From assembly GCF_902459775.1 (NCBI RefSeq), contig NZ_CABPSQ010000001.1, positions 992,001 to 1,056,000 on the forward strand: a DNA stretch of 64,000 nt. The letters run 5' to 3'. The notes beneath the pieces are model-generated. The model saw only the letters and a program-made list of their open reading frames with translations, was not told the origin of the DNA and searched no databases. Within the stretch, counting starts at the first letter, position 1. Every line of letters begins with the position of its first letter. This stretch comes from Pandoraea captiosa (lineage in GTDB: Bacteria > Pseudomonadota > Gammaproteobacteria > Burkholderiales > Burkholderiaceae). The translations under genes and the position numbers were made by a program. This document shows positions 52,641-61,478 of this stretch, in pieces.

Positions 52641-53513
52641 TCATTCCCAGAGTTGCGATTCGGCTTCCAGCTTCTTCTCGAGCGCGCGCACTTCCTTTTG
52701 CAGCAACTTGGCCATCTCTGCGCGCCGGGCGCCGGAGAGCCGCGACTCGATGGCCGCGATGCTGATCGCGGCATAGGGTACGCCCTGACGCGGACGGATC
52801 GACATGCCAATGGCGGAGACGCCCGGCAGCACGTCCTCTTCATTGATCGCATAGCCCGCTTCGGCCGACGCGGCAATCGCCTTCTCAAGTCGTGCCTGAG
52901 AGAAATTGCCGAAGGTCGCGAGGCGTTCGGCGTTGGTCTGCATCACGCGTGCGCGCTCGTCGGCGGGCAACGAGATGAGTAGCGCAAGACTGCCCGCGCC
53001 AACGCCCAGCGGGCGGCGCCCTCCAATCTCGAGCGTACGGGTCTGAATCGGGTAACCGCCTTCGAGCAGATCGATGCAAACGGCGTCCAGCCCGCTGCGC
53101 ACCATCAGAAAAACGGAGTCGCCGGACTTCTCCGCCAGCGTTTGCAGCGTCGGCTGACAAAGCTCGCGCAGGCTGAAATGCGGCGACGCAGCCAAACCCA
53201 GCTCATACACGACATGACCCAGGTGATAGTGCCGGGTGTCGCGGTTCTGCATGAGCATGCCCTGAGCGACCAGCCCCTTGACGATGCGATGGGCGGTCGG
53301 GCGTTCTAGCCCAAGGGCATCGGCAATGTCGGACAGCCGCAGCCCCTTCATGCCGTGCGCGGCCACTTCGCGCAGCACCGTCACCGCACGGTGAATGCTC
53401 TGCGTGCCAAGCGGCGGCGCGTTGACGGCGTTGCGCTCCGGAAGGTCCGGCACGCTGGCTTTGGTTTTCGATTTGGGAACCTTGGGCGCGATGTCGACGC
53501 TTTTCGTGGGCAC
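52641..53513 (-). CDS. IclR family transcriptional regulator, second paralog
   Basis: The 290-residue protein has a Lys/Pro-rich leader, a winged helix (TQSIHRAVTVLREVAAHGMKG...ERPTAHRIVKGLV) and an IclR effector domain (GDSVFLMVRSGLDAVCID). It is a paralog of the regulator at 31,473-32,420 and closes the island on the right. Convergent with the flavin-reductase gene. The first possible start is a GTG (53513) with no strong ribosome-binding site. A loose inverted repeat CGGAATA...TATCCG lies upstream at 53550-53576 and may be its own operator. Confidence 0.88.
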   Translation of the reverse strand: MPTKSVDIAPKVPKSKTKASVPDLPERNAVNAPPLGTQSIHRAVTVLREVAAHGMKGLRLSDIADALGLERPTAHRIVKGLVAQGMLMQNRDTRHYHLGHVVYELGLAASPHFSLRELCQPTLQTLAEKSGDSVFLMVRSGLDAVCIDLLEGGYPIQTRTLEIGGRRPLGVGAGSLALLISLPADERARVMQTNAERLATFGNFSQARLEKAIAASAEAGYAINEEDVLPGVSAIGMSIRPRQGVPYAAISIAAIESRLSGARRAEMAKLLQKEVRALEKKLEAESQLWE

Positions 53514-53608
53514 GATGGAACAGGGCGGAAGAGTGGTCGCAATGGGCTGCGGAATAACGAGATCGTACTATATCCGTTCCGAGGAATGAGGCACCATTGC
53601 GCGACTGC

Positions 53609-53634
53609 CGGACCGGCCATTCTATGCCGGTCCG
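53609..53634. terminator. 9-bp perfect hairpin after the TonB-receptor gene
   Basis: CGGACCGGC (53609-53617) pairs with GCCGGTCCG (53626-53634) around an 8-nt loop, 26 bp past the TonB-receptor stop and upstream of the IclR gene on the same strand. There is no T-run; a terminator is likely but not certain. Confidence 0.45.
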
Positions 53635-53659
53635 ATTCCGAAATCAGGCCGTCACGTGC

Positions 53660-56242
53660 TCACCACCGGTGTTGATACGTCGCAGTCAGCGTGATGCCCG
53701 GCGCAGGCAAGTGGCTCGTGTTGTTGCTGTTTCTGAGTAACTGACTGTACAGCGGGTAGTAATACCGGTTGAAGAGATTTTGAATGCCGAGGGTCGCGGT
53801 GTCGCGCTTCGTGACTTCGTAGCGGCTGATCACGTCGACCGTCGTGTAGCTTGTCGTGTCCATGCGACCGAAGCTGTTGACACCATTCAAACGGTAGTCA
53901 TGGCCCGAGAAGTACGTCAGCTGGAGTCGGTTGCTCCACTTCGGCGTGGGCTTGAACTGGACGTAGCCCGTCAGCTTGAGCGGTGGAATCCGGTAACCGC
54001 CCATGTCCTGGCTGTTTGCGCCCTGCGGTGTCTCGCGGCCCTGCATCCAGGTGAACGTGCCGCCCAGCCCCCAACGTTCGTCCTCCGAGAGGTAGTCCGC
54101 CGCCCCCTCGACCCCGAAGATCTTTTCCGCCGTGCGCGTGAGGATCAGGCCATTGTTGAAGCTCTGAACATCGCCGAGATCGGACGTGGTGTAGAACACG
54201 GCGAGCGAGGTGAGGGTGTTGCCGAAGACGCCACGCCATCCCAGCTCGTAATTGTTCGTCTTTACCGGACGCAGATCCGACGAATTGATGTCGAATCCCG
54301 GTCGGGCATTGCGCACCTGAACGCCGATGTCCGGCAAGCTGAAGCCCTGGCTGAATGCGGCGTAGAACTCATGGCCCCTGATGGGCGAGTAAGTCACGCC
54401 GATGTTGCCGAGGACCGCGTTGTAGTTCACCGTGCCGCCACGCACGCTCATGGGATTCGCGACTTTCGATTGGGACAGCGGCACGAAGTCGTCGAAACTT
54501 GCGGTCGCATATTGGTAGCGCAGGCCGCCCTCTGTCGACCAGTGTTCGTCGAACTTGTGCTGAAGCTGCGCGAATCCGCCCAGGCTGCGCGTCGTGAGCG
54601 GCGGCAGATAGGTGGCCTCACCGATCTTGCGGAAGATGCGGCCGCCGCTGGCGTCATACAGCTTCGGGTCGAAGATATCGAGCGGCATGTCGCTCTTTTC
54701 CTGCTCGAAGTCCATGCCCCACACCAGTCGGGTCTTTTTGTCGGCGCCAAAGGGCGTCTTGATCGTCAGACGACTGCCAAAAACCGTGGAATCCTGCATC
54801 GTCTGGTCGACGTTTGCACCACGCGTGGCCACGGCACGCGCGTCGAACGGTGTGAATCGGGTGAAGTAGTCGCGATAGTAGAACTGGGCGGACACCTGAC
54901 TGCCCAGCAGGTCACGGTGCTCGTATTCCAGATTGACGAGCGTATTGCGTATCTGGTTCTGCTCGTCGATCTGAAGCCCGCCGATGCCGCGCGCGGGCAC
55001 GCTGCCTGCCGGCAGGCGGGCGACCGAGGGGTCCGAAGCGTAACTCGTGTCCTGCGACGAGTTGATGTGGCTGACCGAGAGCTGCACACGCTGATCCGGC
55101 GCAAAACGCAGGCCGAGCTTGCCACCGATGTTGTAATTGTTCGACGAAAACAGGTCGCCCTGGCTTGGCTCGGGGGCAATGCGATTGCCGCGAGCGTCAT
55201 AGCTGTTGCCGATCCGGCGTCCCCCGACATCGAACGCATAATCGATCATGTCGTGACTGCCGGAGAAGTGCTGCTGAATATCCGCGCTCAGGCCGTCTGC
55301 ACGCAATCGCGACAGCGGGGAGCTCAGGGAGACCGTGGTATCGGCTTTGGGCTCACCGCCGGCTGGTCGTGTCGTAATGGAGACGATACCGCCCGTGGCG
55401 CCACCGCCATAAATCGAGCTGCTTCCCCGCAATACCTCGATGCGCTCCACCAGCGCCGGGTCCACGTTTGCCAGATTGCGGGACGAGTCGCGGTTGGTGT
55501 TCAGCGGCACGCCGTCGAGCAGCACCAGCATGCCTCGCCCGCGAAGGGTCTGCCCGTAATCCGTCACCGTGCGGCTGGAGTCGGCCATGCCCGGCACGAC
55601 TTTGGCCAGCACGGTCGCCAGATTGCCAGATGCCGTCTTGAGCTCGTCGAGTTCAGCCCGTTCGATGACCGTGACCTGACGCGTTGGACGAACCAGATCG
55701 CTCGACGTGCGCGAGGCGGTCACCTCGACCGGGGCCAGTGCGAGCGACGTCGCGCTCCCGGGTGCGGCCGGCGTCTCGGCCTGCTTTTCCGATGCCGCGA
55801 CCAGCACGTAACCCTGATTGCCGCTTCGTCGGTAGCTTATCCCGCTGTTCTGAAGCAGTGCCGTCAATGCGGCTTCCGCGCTCATCGTCCCGCGCACGGC
55901 AGGCGAGGTCTTGCCACTCACAAGGTCGGGCGAAAAGAACAGTTGCAGATTGGCCTGACGCCCGAAGAGCACGAGCGCATCGGACAAGGATTGCGCCGGC
56001 ACGTTGACGTCGATCGCGGCACTCGCGCTGGCAGCGGACTTGCCGCTCGCTTGCTGCGCCGCCGCCCGTTGCGGTTGAGCGCTTAGTGCCGTCAAGGCCG
56101 CCAGGGACGCAAGAAAAATCACCGATGCGGCCGTGTGTGGACGGCGTGACGGCTGTGATTGTTGTGGTCGCTGCAGTCGGTGGGACCGGTGCGATTGAGA
56201 AGCGCGGGCGTACGTAGAACCTTTCACGGCGTTGAGTCTCAT
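53660..56242 (-). CDS. TonB-dependent siderophore receptor with signalling (STN) domain
   Basis: Outer-membrane receptor of 860 residues. The signal sequence contains VIFLASLAALTALSA (about 42-56). An STN secretin/TonB short domain follows (about 75-140: IDVNVPAQSLSDALVLFGRQ), then the plug with LRGRGMLVLLDGVPLN and LRGSSSIYGGGATGG, and the beta-barrel ending in YQHRW with a terminal aromatic residue. The STN domain shows it is a transducer receptor that signals ligand binding to the FecR-like protein encoded upstream. The ligand is probably a ferric siderophore or haem-like compound. Confidence 0.93.
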   Translation of the reverse strand: MRLNAVKGSTYARASQSHRSHRLQRPQQSQPSRRPHTAASVIFLASLAALTALSAQPQRAAAQQASGKSAASASAAIDVNVPAQSLSDALVLFGRQANLQLFFSPDLVSGKTSPAVRGTMSAEAALTALLQNSGISYRRSGNQGYVLVAASEKQAETPAAPGSATSLALAPVEVTASRTSSDLVRPTRQVTVIERAELDELKTASGNLATVLAKVVPGMADSSRTVTDYGQTLRGRGMLVLLDGVPLNTNRDSSRNLANVDPALVERIEVLRGSSSIYGGGATGGIVSITTRPAGGEPKADTTVSLSSPLSRLRADGLSADIQQHFSGSHDMIDYAFDVGGRRIGNSYDARGNRIAPEPSQGDLFSSNNYNIGGKLGLRFAPDQRVQLSVSHINSSQDTSYASDPSVARLPAGSVPARGIGGLQIDEQNQIRNTLVNLEYEHRDLLGSQVSAQFYYRDYFTRFTPFDARAVATRGANVDQTMQDSTVFGSRLTIKTPFGADKKTRLVWGMDFEQEKSDMPLDIFDPKLYDASGGRIFRKIGEATYLPPLTTRSLGGFAQLQHKFDEHWSTEGGLRYQYATASFDDFVPLSQSKVANPMSVRGGTVNYNAVLGNIGVTYSPIRGHEFYAAFSQGFSLPDIGVQVRNARPGFDINSSDLRPVKTNNYELGWRGVFGNTLTSLAVFYTTSDLGDVQSFNNGLILTRTAEKIFGVEGAADYLSEDERWGLGGTFTWMQGRETPQGANSQDMGGYRIPPLKLTGYVQFKPTPKWSNRLQLTYFSGHDYRLNGVNSFGRMDTTSYTTVDVISRYEVTKRDTATLGIQNLFNRYYYPLYSQLLRNSNNTSHLPAPGITLTATYQHRW

Positions 56243-56318
56243 TTCGAATTTTGATGGGTTCGCCGCTCAGCGATGTGGGCGAACTATCAGAAGACGAAAC
56301 GCCGTGCAAAAACCTGAA

Positions 56319-57392
56319 TCACTTCGACGAAATTTTTACGCTGCCGTCTGCGAGCGTCTGCACCGTGACCGGCAGAAACTGGGGCAGGGCAGCGAGCAGA
56401 TCGTCGGTGTTGTCCGCGCTGAATACGCTGCTCACGCGAAGTTGCCCGACGGCGTCGTTGGCCACCACGACCGGCGATCGTCGGTACAACGAGACTTCGC
56501 TGACCACGTCGGCGAGCGTCGCGTTCTGGAAGACCAGTTTGCCGTCGCGCCAGGCCAGCGCCGTTGACAGGTTCACCGGTCCGGGAGAGGCGACCGCACC
56601 GTCGGCATCCACCGTCGTGCCCAACCCGCCCGTGAGCAGCGCAGACGTTTTTGCCTGTCCAGCCGGCGCGCGTGCCCCGGCACCCTCGACCCTGACAGCG
56701 CCCGATTCGACCGCAACGGCCAGACCATTCGCGACACGGCGCACATCGAAGCGGGTGCCCGTGACGGTCACCCGGCCGACGCCCGCATCCACCACGAACG
56801 GCCGCGCGGCGTCGTGCGTCACCGAGAACATCGCTTCGCCCGAGAGGAGCGTGACGCTACGTTGCGCCGGGGTGTAGTTCACCTGAATGCGCGTACGGGT
56901 ACTGAGCTCCACGGCTGTCCCGTCGGCGAGCGTCACGGTGCGACGCTCGCCGGGGCGGGTCGAGAATTCCTGCGCCTGCGCCGACTCCGCCCCCGACTCA
57001 GCCCCCGGCTCCGACGCCGGGCTTGTGGGCGAGACCGCGGCCATGTCCTGGATCGACCGATTGACCGCAGGCAGTACCATCGCGCCAAGCGAGACCGCCA
57101 GCACGCAAACGCATGCGAGAGCGATCCATCGGTTCGCGACGCGCCGCCCCGACAATGTCGCGCCGACACCTGCCGCCTCCGGTTCGGCCAGCGCGCGCAG
57201 CCGCGCCGACGGCACACTCGCGGCCGCCTGCCATACGCGCGTCAATGCAGCGTATTCGGCGCGGTGCAGCGGATCGGCCGACAGCCACGCGTCGAGCGAA
57301 GCGCGTTGCGCATCGGAGAATGCGCCGCCATGCGCCTTGGCGAACCATCGCGCGGCTTCCTCGCGAATACGTTCAGCGCGCGACATCGACAT
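56319..57392 (-). CDS. FecR family anti-sigma/sigma-regulator protein
   Basis: Inner-membrane protein of about 357 residues. The cytoplasmic N-terminal DUF4880 domain (AARWFAKAHGGAFSDAQRASL) precedes a single membrane helix (WIALACVCVLAVSLGAMVL) and the periplasmic FecR domain (RTVTLADGTAVELSTRTRIQV, then GEAMFSV). It relays the signal from the TonB receptor's STN domain to the ECF sigma factor. ATG 57392 is chosen; ATG 57386 and an upstream GTG at 57422 (inside a 12-bp repeat) are possible. Confidence 0.9.
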   Translation of the reverse strand: MSMSRAERIREEAARWFAKAHGGAFSDAQRASLDAWLSADPLHRAEYAALTRVWQAAASVPSARLRALAEPEAAGVGATLSGRRVANRWIALACVCVLAVSLGAMVLPAVNRSIQDMAAVSPTSPASEPGAESGAESAQAQEFSTRPGERRTVTLADGTAVELSTRTRIQVNYTPAQRSVTLLSGEAMFSVTHDAARPFVVDAGVGRVTVTGTRFDVRRVANGLAVAVESGAVRVEGAGARAPAGQAKTSALLTGGLGTTVDADGAVASPGPVNLSTALAWRDGKLVFQNATLADVVSEVSLYRRSPVVVANDAVGQLRVSSVFSADNTDDLLAALPQFLPVTVQTLADGSVKISSK

Positions 57393-57396
57393 CGTC

Positions 57397-57432
57397 ACCG
57401 AAAGGGGCACCGAGAGGGGCACCGAAAGGAGC
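57397..57432. repeat. Three tandem 12-bp units at the fecR-like 5' end
   Basis: Units ACCGAAAGGGGC, ACCGAGAGGGGC and ACCGAAAGGAGC. On the minus strand they lie in the leader or the first codons of the FecR-type gene, depending on start choice, and would code (PLSV)n. Confidence 0.8.
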
Positions 57433-57518
57433 AGGGCAAACGCTGCGCATCTGACTGAACTGCCGCTCGGGCAGGGGAGAAATAGGAGTCGACGGGAAGA
57501 GGGTCACGAACTCACGCC

Positions 57519-58016
57519 TTACTGGGGACTTAACGGGCCGAGGCGTTCACGCAGATGTTTCATCGCCCGAATCATATACTTCTCGACCATATTTTTCGAC
57601 AGATCGAGCCGCTCGGCGATCTCTTGCTGGCTGCAACCGTCGATTCGCTGCCAGATGAAGACTTGCCGGCACTTGAGCGGAAGTTCCGACAATGCCGCTT
57701 CGATCGCCTGCGCGAGTTGTACCGCGTGCGCCTCGTCTTCCGGATTGCCCGTCGGGGCTTCGAACTCCGCGAGTGCGTCGAGCGTCGTCTGCTCGCGTCC
57801 GCCTTCGCGCCGGTAGGCATCGACGGCAATGTTGCGGGCGGTCTGGTGCAGATAGGCGCGTGGCTGTTCCGGCGGCGTTTTCAGCTCAAGGACTCTGAGC
57901 AGCGAGTCCTGTGCCAGGTCTTCCGCCTGATGGCGGTTGCTGAGCTTTCCCGTCCACGTGCGAAGCAACTCGTCGTAGTAGGCGAAGATCCCTCGCGGGC
58001 GCGTGGAGGCTGCCAT
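57519..58016 (-). CDS. ECF sigma factor, FecI type
   Basis: Sigma factor of 165 residues. Region 2 is YYDELLRTWTGKLSNRHQAEDLAQDSLLRVLE and adjoining residues; region 4 is LSELPLKCRQVFIWQRIDGCSQQEIAERL with a recognisable helix-turn-helix. It leads the fecI-fecR-receptor order typical of iron-responsive cell-surface signalling and should drive the receptor gene. ATG 58016 is preferred over an adjacent GTG at 58019. A Fur-box-like site over a promoter lies ~140 bp upstream, so iron repression is expected. Confidence 0.92.
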   Translation of the reverse strand: MAASTRPRGIFAYYDELLRTWTGKLSNRHQAEDLAQDSLLRVLELKTPPEQPRAYLHQTARNIAVDAYRREGGREQTTLDALAEFEAPTGNPEDEAHAVQLAQAIEAALSELPLKCRQVFIWQRIDGCSQQEIAERLDLSKNMVEKYMIRAMKHLRERLGPLSPQ

Positions 58017-58153
58017 CACACGAGCGGCGTGGAGCGGCCGGTCGCTGCGGTGCGGCGGGAGGCACGGCAGTCAGCACGATTACAAGGAGAGAAGAAACGC
58101 ACGAGAAGTCCGGGAGCCGAGCCTGTTGGCTCGGCGTATCGAGTACCACTATC

Positions 58154-58173
58154 AAATGCGACTGATTATCATT
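58154..58173 (-). promoter_or_regulatory. Fur-box-like site
   Basis: Read on the minus strand, AATGATAATCAGTCGCATTT. The AATGATAATCA part matches the Fur consensus closely, the second half less well. It overlaps the -10 element of the sigma-factor promoter, a classic repressor position. Confidence 0.5.
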
Positions 58174-58193
58174 TCATTTCAAATTCAGGTCAA
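58165..58193 (-). promoter_or_regulatory. Predicted sigma-70 promoter of the fecI-type gene
   Basis: On the minus strand: TTGACC (58193-58188), exactly 17 bp, then GATAAT (58170-58165). Only A/T-rich DNA of this kind in a 230-bp gap. It would give a leader of about 140 nt. Confidence 0.55.
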
Positions 58194-58248
58194 TAGTGGA
58201 TGGCGGCGACACACGCGTGTGCGCCGTCGCCGCCAGACGAACGCGCGA

Positions 58249-59409
58249 TCAGAACGTATGCCTTACCCCGGCCATCACGCCCAGCTGGTTCACGCCGGCG
58301 TTGGGCGAAGCGCCCGCGCCTCCCTGACTGAGCGTATACGCCGCGTGCGCGCTGTTGAAGAGATACCCGCTTTGCAGATACACGGCGGATCTCCGCGAAA
58401 GCAGCCATGTGCCTCGCAACGCGGCGATCGTGCCACGCGTGTCGTGTTGCGTGTTCACGATCCGGTACACGCCGCCGTCGATCACGAACTGCGGCTGCCA
58501 TGCGTACGACGCCGTGAGATAGAACATGTCGGAATTGACGCCCGGCAGGGTAGGCGCGTCGGTGCTCACGCGTCGGCCAAGCCAGCCGCCGCCGACTTTC
58601 CACTTGTCGCCTTTGACATAGGCGTTGAGCTGGATGCGCGCGTCGGTCGCACCACTGCCGGTAATGGCGACTGGCGCGACACCGTCGAAAAAGCTCGCGG
58701 CGGCGCCCGGCCCGCCACGTTGCTGGTCATAGGCCGCCGCCACGCCGAACGCGGATGCGTCGTAGCGCAACATCGCCGACCACTGACGGCACGCCGGCGA
58801 GCCGTTCGCGCCGGTGCCGTTCCCGGCGCACGTTCCCTGACCCGGCGAATTGCCGGTACCCCCACTGTCGCGGCCGAAGGACCACGTAGCGCCAACGGTC
58901 AGTCCCTGCCACGTTCCCTTGTACGCGACCGTGTTATCGCTGCGCGCATTGGGAATGTAGGCGTCGAACGATCCCAGGCCGCCGTAGATGTCCGGCCCAA
59001 GAATGTCGGCGTCGGACAGCGCCCAGAACGTCATCGAGTACTGACGCCCGAAACTCAACGTGCCCCAGTCGTTCTGCAGGCCGACCCACGACTGCCGACC
59101 GAACAGCCGTCCGCCCTGATTCACGTCGGCTGCACGCACGTTGAAGCCATTTTCCAGCGTGAAGAGGGCATGCAAACCGCCACCGAGGTCTTCGCTGCCA
59201 CGAATGCCCCAGCGCGACGGCATGGTCCCGGTAATGCCCGGAACGCGCCAGAGGTTGTCGCCGGACGGTCCGGCATGCGTGACGAATTCGATGCCCGTGT
59301 CGAGCACGCCGTACAGCTGAATGCTGGATTGCGCGAGTACGGGTGTCGGCCCCGTGCAGGCGAGCGCGACCGCCGCTACGCCTGCGAGGCGCAACGTTGC
59401 TGCTTTCAT
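58249..59409 (-). CDS. Outer-membrane porin, OmpC-like family
   Basis: Trimeric-porin-type protein of 386 residues. The signal peptide (MKAATLRLAGVAAVALAC...VLAQ, about 27 residues) is followed by the mature start SSIQLYGVLDTGIEF. LFGRQSWVGLQNDWGTLSFGRQ is the conserved betaproteobacterial porin block, and the protein ends in GVRHTF with the terminal Phe needed for assembly. AAGGAGA 5 bp before the ATG. Located with aromatic-degradation genes, it may admit their substrate across the outer membrane. Confidence 0.93.
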   Translation of the reverse strand: MKAATLRLAGVAAVALACTGPTPVLAQSSIQLYGVLDTGIEFVTHAGPSGDNLWRVPGITGTMPSRWGIRGSEDLGGGLHALFTLENGFNVRAADVNQGGRLFGRQSWVGLQNDWGTLSFGRQYSMTFWALSDADILGPDIYGGLGSFDAYIPNARSDNTVAYKGTWQGLTVGATWSFGRDSGGTGNSPGQGTCAGNGTGANGSPACRQWSAMLRYDASAFGVAAAYDQQRGGPGAAASFFDGVAPVAITGSGATDARIQLNAYVKGDKWKVGGGWLGRRVSTDAPTLPGVNSDMFYLTASYAWQPQFVIDGGVYRIVNTQHDTRGTIAALRGTWLLSRRSAVYLQSGYLFNSAHAAYTLSQGGAGASPNAGVNQLGVMAGVRHTF

Positions 59410-59472
59410 GTCTGTCTCCTTGTCCTTTTCCTTGTCGACGCCAGTCAGTCTGGTCTGTAGGGTGCGCGCCGC

Positions 59473-60444
59473 TCAGGCGGGCGGTGTGTCGGTATTGCGA
59501 ATGAAATCGTCCGGAACGTCGGGGCCCCACAGGTACAGCGAGTCCTCGGGATCGAAGTCGCCAGCGGGCCATGCGCGGCCTTTCGCGACGAAGTCGATAT
59601 CGGCAGAGAACTCGCTGAACGATCCCCACGGGTCCTGTACGTAGTGGAAGTAGTTCGAGCCGAGCACGTGTCGGCCCGTCCCCCATCCGCGTCGATAACC
59701 TGCGGCGGCCATTTGGGCCGCGCCGTTGCCGACATCGTCCAGGCTCGCCACATCCCACGAACAGTGATGCCAGCCGCGCGCGTGGCTCTTTGCGAACGCC
59801 AGCAGGTGATGATCGCAACCGTGCGGTGCGTGGGTGAAGGCGATCAGGTCTCGCGACCGATCTGAGAGCCGCAGCCCTATCGCTGCGTGATAGAACGCCA
59901 GCGCGCGTTGCACGTCTGGCGTGAACAGCAGCACGTGCGATAACCGTCGCGGGCGCACCGGCGTCACGTCGTGCCGAGTCCGGGAACCTCGTTCGCCGAC
60001 GCCGCTGGCGCTGACCACGAACGGCGGCTTCGCGTCGGGCGATGTCTTTGGACCCACGCGTACGCCGATCAGGTTGCCGTCGGGATCGCGAAACCAGACA
60101 CCGTTTTCCTGTCGCGAAGCGCCGTCCCGGACAAGGGCTGCCGGGGCATCGGCCAACGGCGCGCCGGTGCCCTCGACCTGCGCCCGGATGGTGTCGAAGT
60201 CCTGCGCGAAGCAATTGAACAGCAGGTAGGCGAGCGACTTGCCGTCGCCGGGCAGCAGGCGCGCCCAGCGATGGCCGTCATCGGCGCGCAGTTCGAGCGC
60301 CGTCTCATGCAACGTGGTTTCGCGCACATCCAGCCCGAAGGCCGTGAAGAAGTGGTGCGCTTGCCTGAGCGAGGGTACGTGCAGGGCGAAGTGATCGATC
60401 GAATGTACGGCGCGCATCTTGTCTGGCGTTGGCGAAACGGTCAT
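59473..60444 (-). CDS. VOC family extradiol-type ring-cleavage dioxygenase
   Basis: The 323-residue protein has two VOC repeats like 2,3-dihydroxybiphenyl 1,2-dioxygenase. The first module starts VHSIDHFALHVPS. The metal ligands of the second module are visible as the His in RLSHVLLFTPDV, the His in GWHHCSWDV and the Glu in SFSEFSADIDF. It should cleave a catecholic ring meta to a hydroxyl. The ATG at 60444 has GGAGG 5 bp upstream; the extension to 60654 is antisense to the next gene. Substrate unknown; the neighbouring monooxygenase and FAH hydrolase fit a meta-cleavage route. Confidence 0.88.
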   Translation of the reverse strand: MTVSPTPDKMRAVHSIDHFALHVPSLRQAHHFFTAFGLDVRETTLHETALELRADDGHRWARLLPGDGKSLAYLLFNCFAQDFDTIRAQVEGTGAPLADAPAALVRDGASRQENGVWFRDPDGNLIGVRVGPKTSPDAKPPFVVSASGVGERGSRTRHDVTPVRPRRLSHVLLFTPDVQRALAFYHAAIGLRLSDRSRDLIAFTHAPHGCDHHLLAFAKSHARGWHHCSWDVASLDDVGNGAAQMAAAGYRRGWGTGRHVLGSNYFHYVQDPWGSFSEFSADIDFVAKGRAWPAGDFDPEDSLYLWGPDVPDDFIRNTDTPPA

Positions 60445-60502
60445 GACGTCCTCCAGTGAGGCTGCGCGGCACGCCGGGAGGCGCACCGGCAGAGCGACGA
60501 GG

Positions 60503-61366
60503 TCAGCCGCGCGAGCGGGGCAGCGCGGCTTCGTCGGCAATCGCGTTGCGCAGCAGGCCGACGCGCTCGATTTCGACCTCGCACACATCGCCTGCGCGCA
60601 TGAGCAGCCTGGGGGTGCGCGCCCAGCCGATGCCCGAGGGTGTGCCGGCGACAATCACGTCACCGGCTTCGAGCGTGATGCCCTGGCTGATCACTTCGAT
60701 GAGCGTGGCGACATCGAACACCATGTCGTCGGTGCTGGCCGACTGCACGACCTGACCGTTCAGACGCGTTTGCAGCAGCAGACCGCGCGCGCCGGCCGGC
60801 AGTTCGTCGGCAGTCACGAGATCGGGGCCGAACGCGCCGGTGGCGTCGAAGTTCTTGCCCATCGTCCACTGCGGCGTCTTGAATTGATATTCGCGAATCG
60901 ATCCGTCGTTGAACACGGAATAACCTGCCACGTGTTGCAGGGCGTCTTCACGGCGAATATGACGTCCACCGCGACCGATGACGACGGCCAGCTCACCTTC
61001 GTAGTCGACTCCTTCGCTGTCCGTCACAGCCGGTCGCACAATCGGTGCGTCGTGGGCGACAAGACTCGTGTTCACGCGGGTAAAGAGCGTCGGGTAATCA
61101 GGCTGCGCGTACTGGCTCTCCGCCGAATGGTCGCGATAGTTCAGCCCGACGCACAAAATCTTGGGCGGGCGTCGCAGCGGCGGCAGCAGCCGAACGGCGT
61201 CCGCGCTGACGTAGTCCGTTGACGTGTTGGCGTTCGCGAAGGCGACGAGATCGACGTCGTTCGCAAGCAAGTCTTCGAGGGCGAAGTCGCCGAGGATCCG
61301 GATACGGTCGGCCTCGCGAATGCCGAGACGGGGTTTGCCATCGAGTTCAAAACTGACAAAGCGCAT
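60503..61366 (-). CDS. Fumarylacetoacetate hydrolase family protein
   Basis: The 287-residue protein has an N-terminal lid domain (MRFVSFELDGKPRLGI) and the FAH catalytic fold: VGLNYRDHSAES, GVDYEGELAVVIG with the metal-binding Glu residues, FNDGSIREYQ, and the end block VIVAGTPSGIGWAR. Family members hydrolyse, decarboxylate or isomerise meta-cleavage products. CAGGAG before the ATG. Its position beside the extradiol-type dioxygenase suggests it processes the ring-opened product. Confidence 0.9.
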   Translation of the reverse strand: MRFVSFELDGKPRLGIREADRIRILGDFALEDLLANDVDLVAFANANTSTDYVSADAVRLLPPLRRPPKILCVGLNYRDHSAESQYAQPDYPTLFTRVNTSLVAHDAPIVRPAVTDSEGVDYEGELAVVIGRGGRHIRREDALQHVAGYSVFNDGSIREYQFKTPQWTMGKNFDATGAFGPDLVTADELPAGARGLLLQTRLNGQVVQSASTDDMVFDVATLIEVISQGITLEAGDVIVAGTPSGIGWARTPRLLMRAGDVCEVEIERVGLLRNAIADEAALPRSRG

Positions 61367-61478
61367 GGTGGACTCCTGAAAGCTGTGGGTTGAATGGATG
61401 AATGGTCAGATGGTCGTCGACACCGGTACATGCACATGCGCGTACCGACATTCGGCTTCGAATGAGGGCCGATGAAAT

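Noticed and set aside
52629-52641. ACGGC-AAG-GCCGT hairpin between flavin reductase and IclR genes as a terminator
   Set aside because: A 5-bp stem without a T-run; such short repeats are expected by chance here.
53780-56086. 768-codon open frame on the plus strand opposite the TonB-receptor gene
   Set aside because: Antisense shadow in GC-rich DNA. The composition is His/Arg/Val-rich with no domain, and the opposite strand encodes a clear receptor.
59473-60654. Longer start for the extradiol-type dioxygenase
   Set aside because: The upstream 70 codons lie inside the FAH-family gene, and GGAGG is placed correctly for the ATG at 60444.
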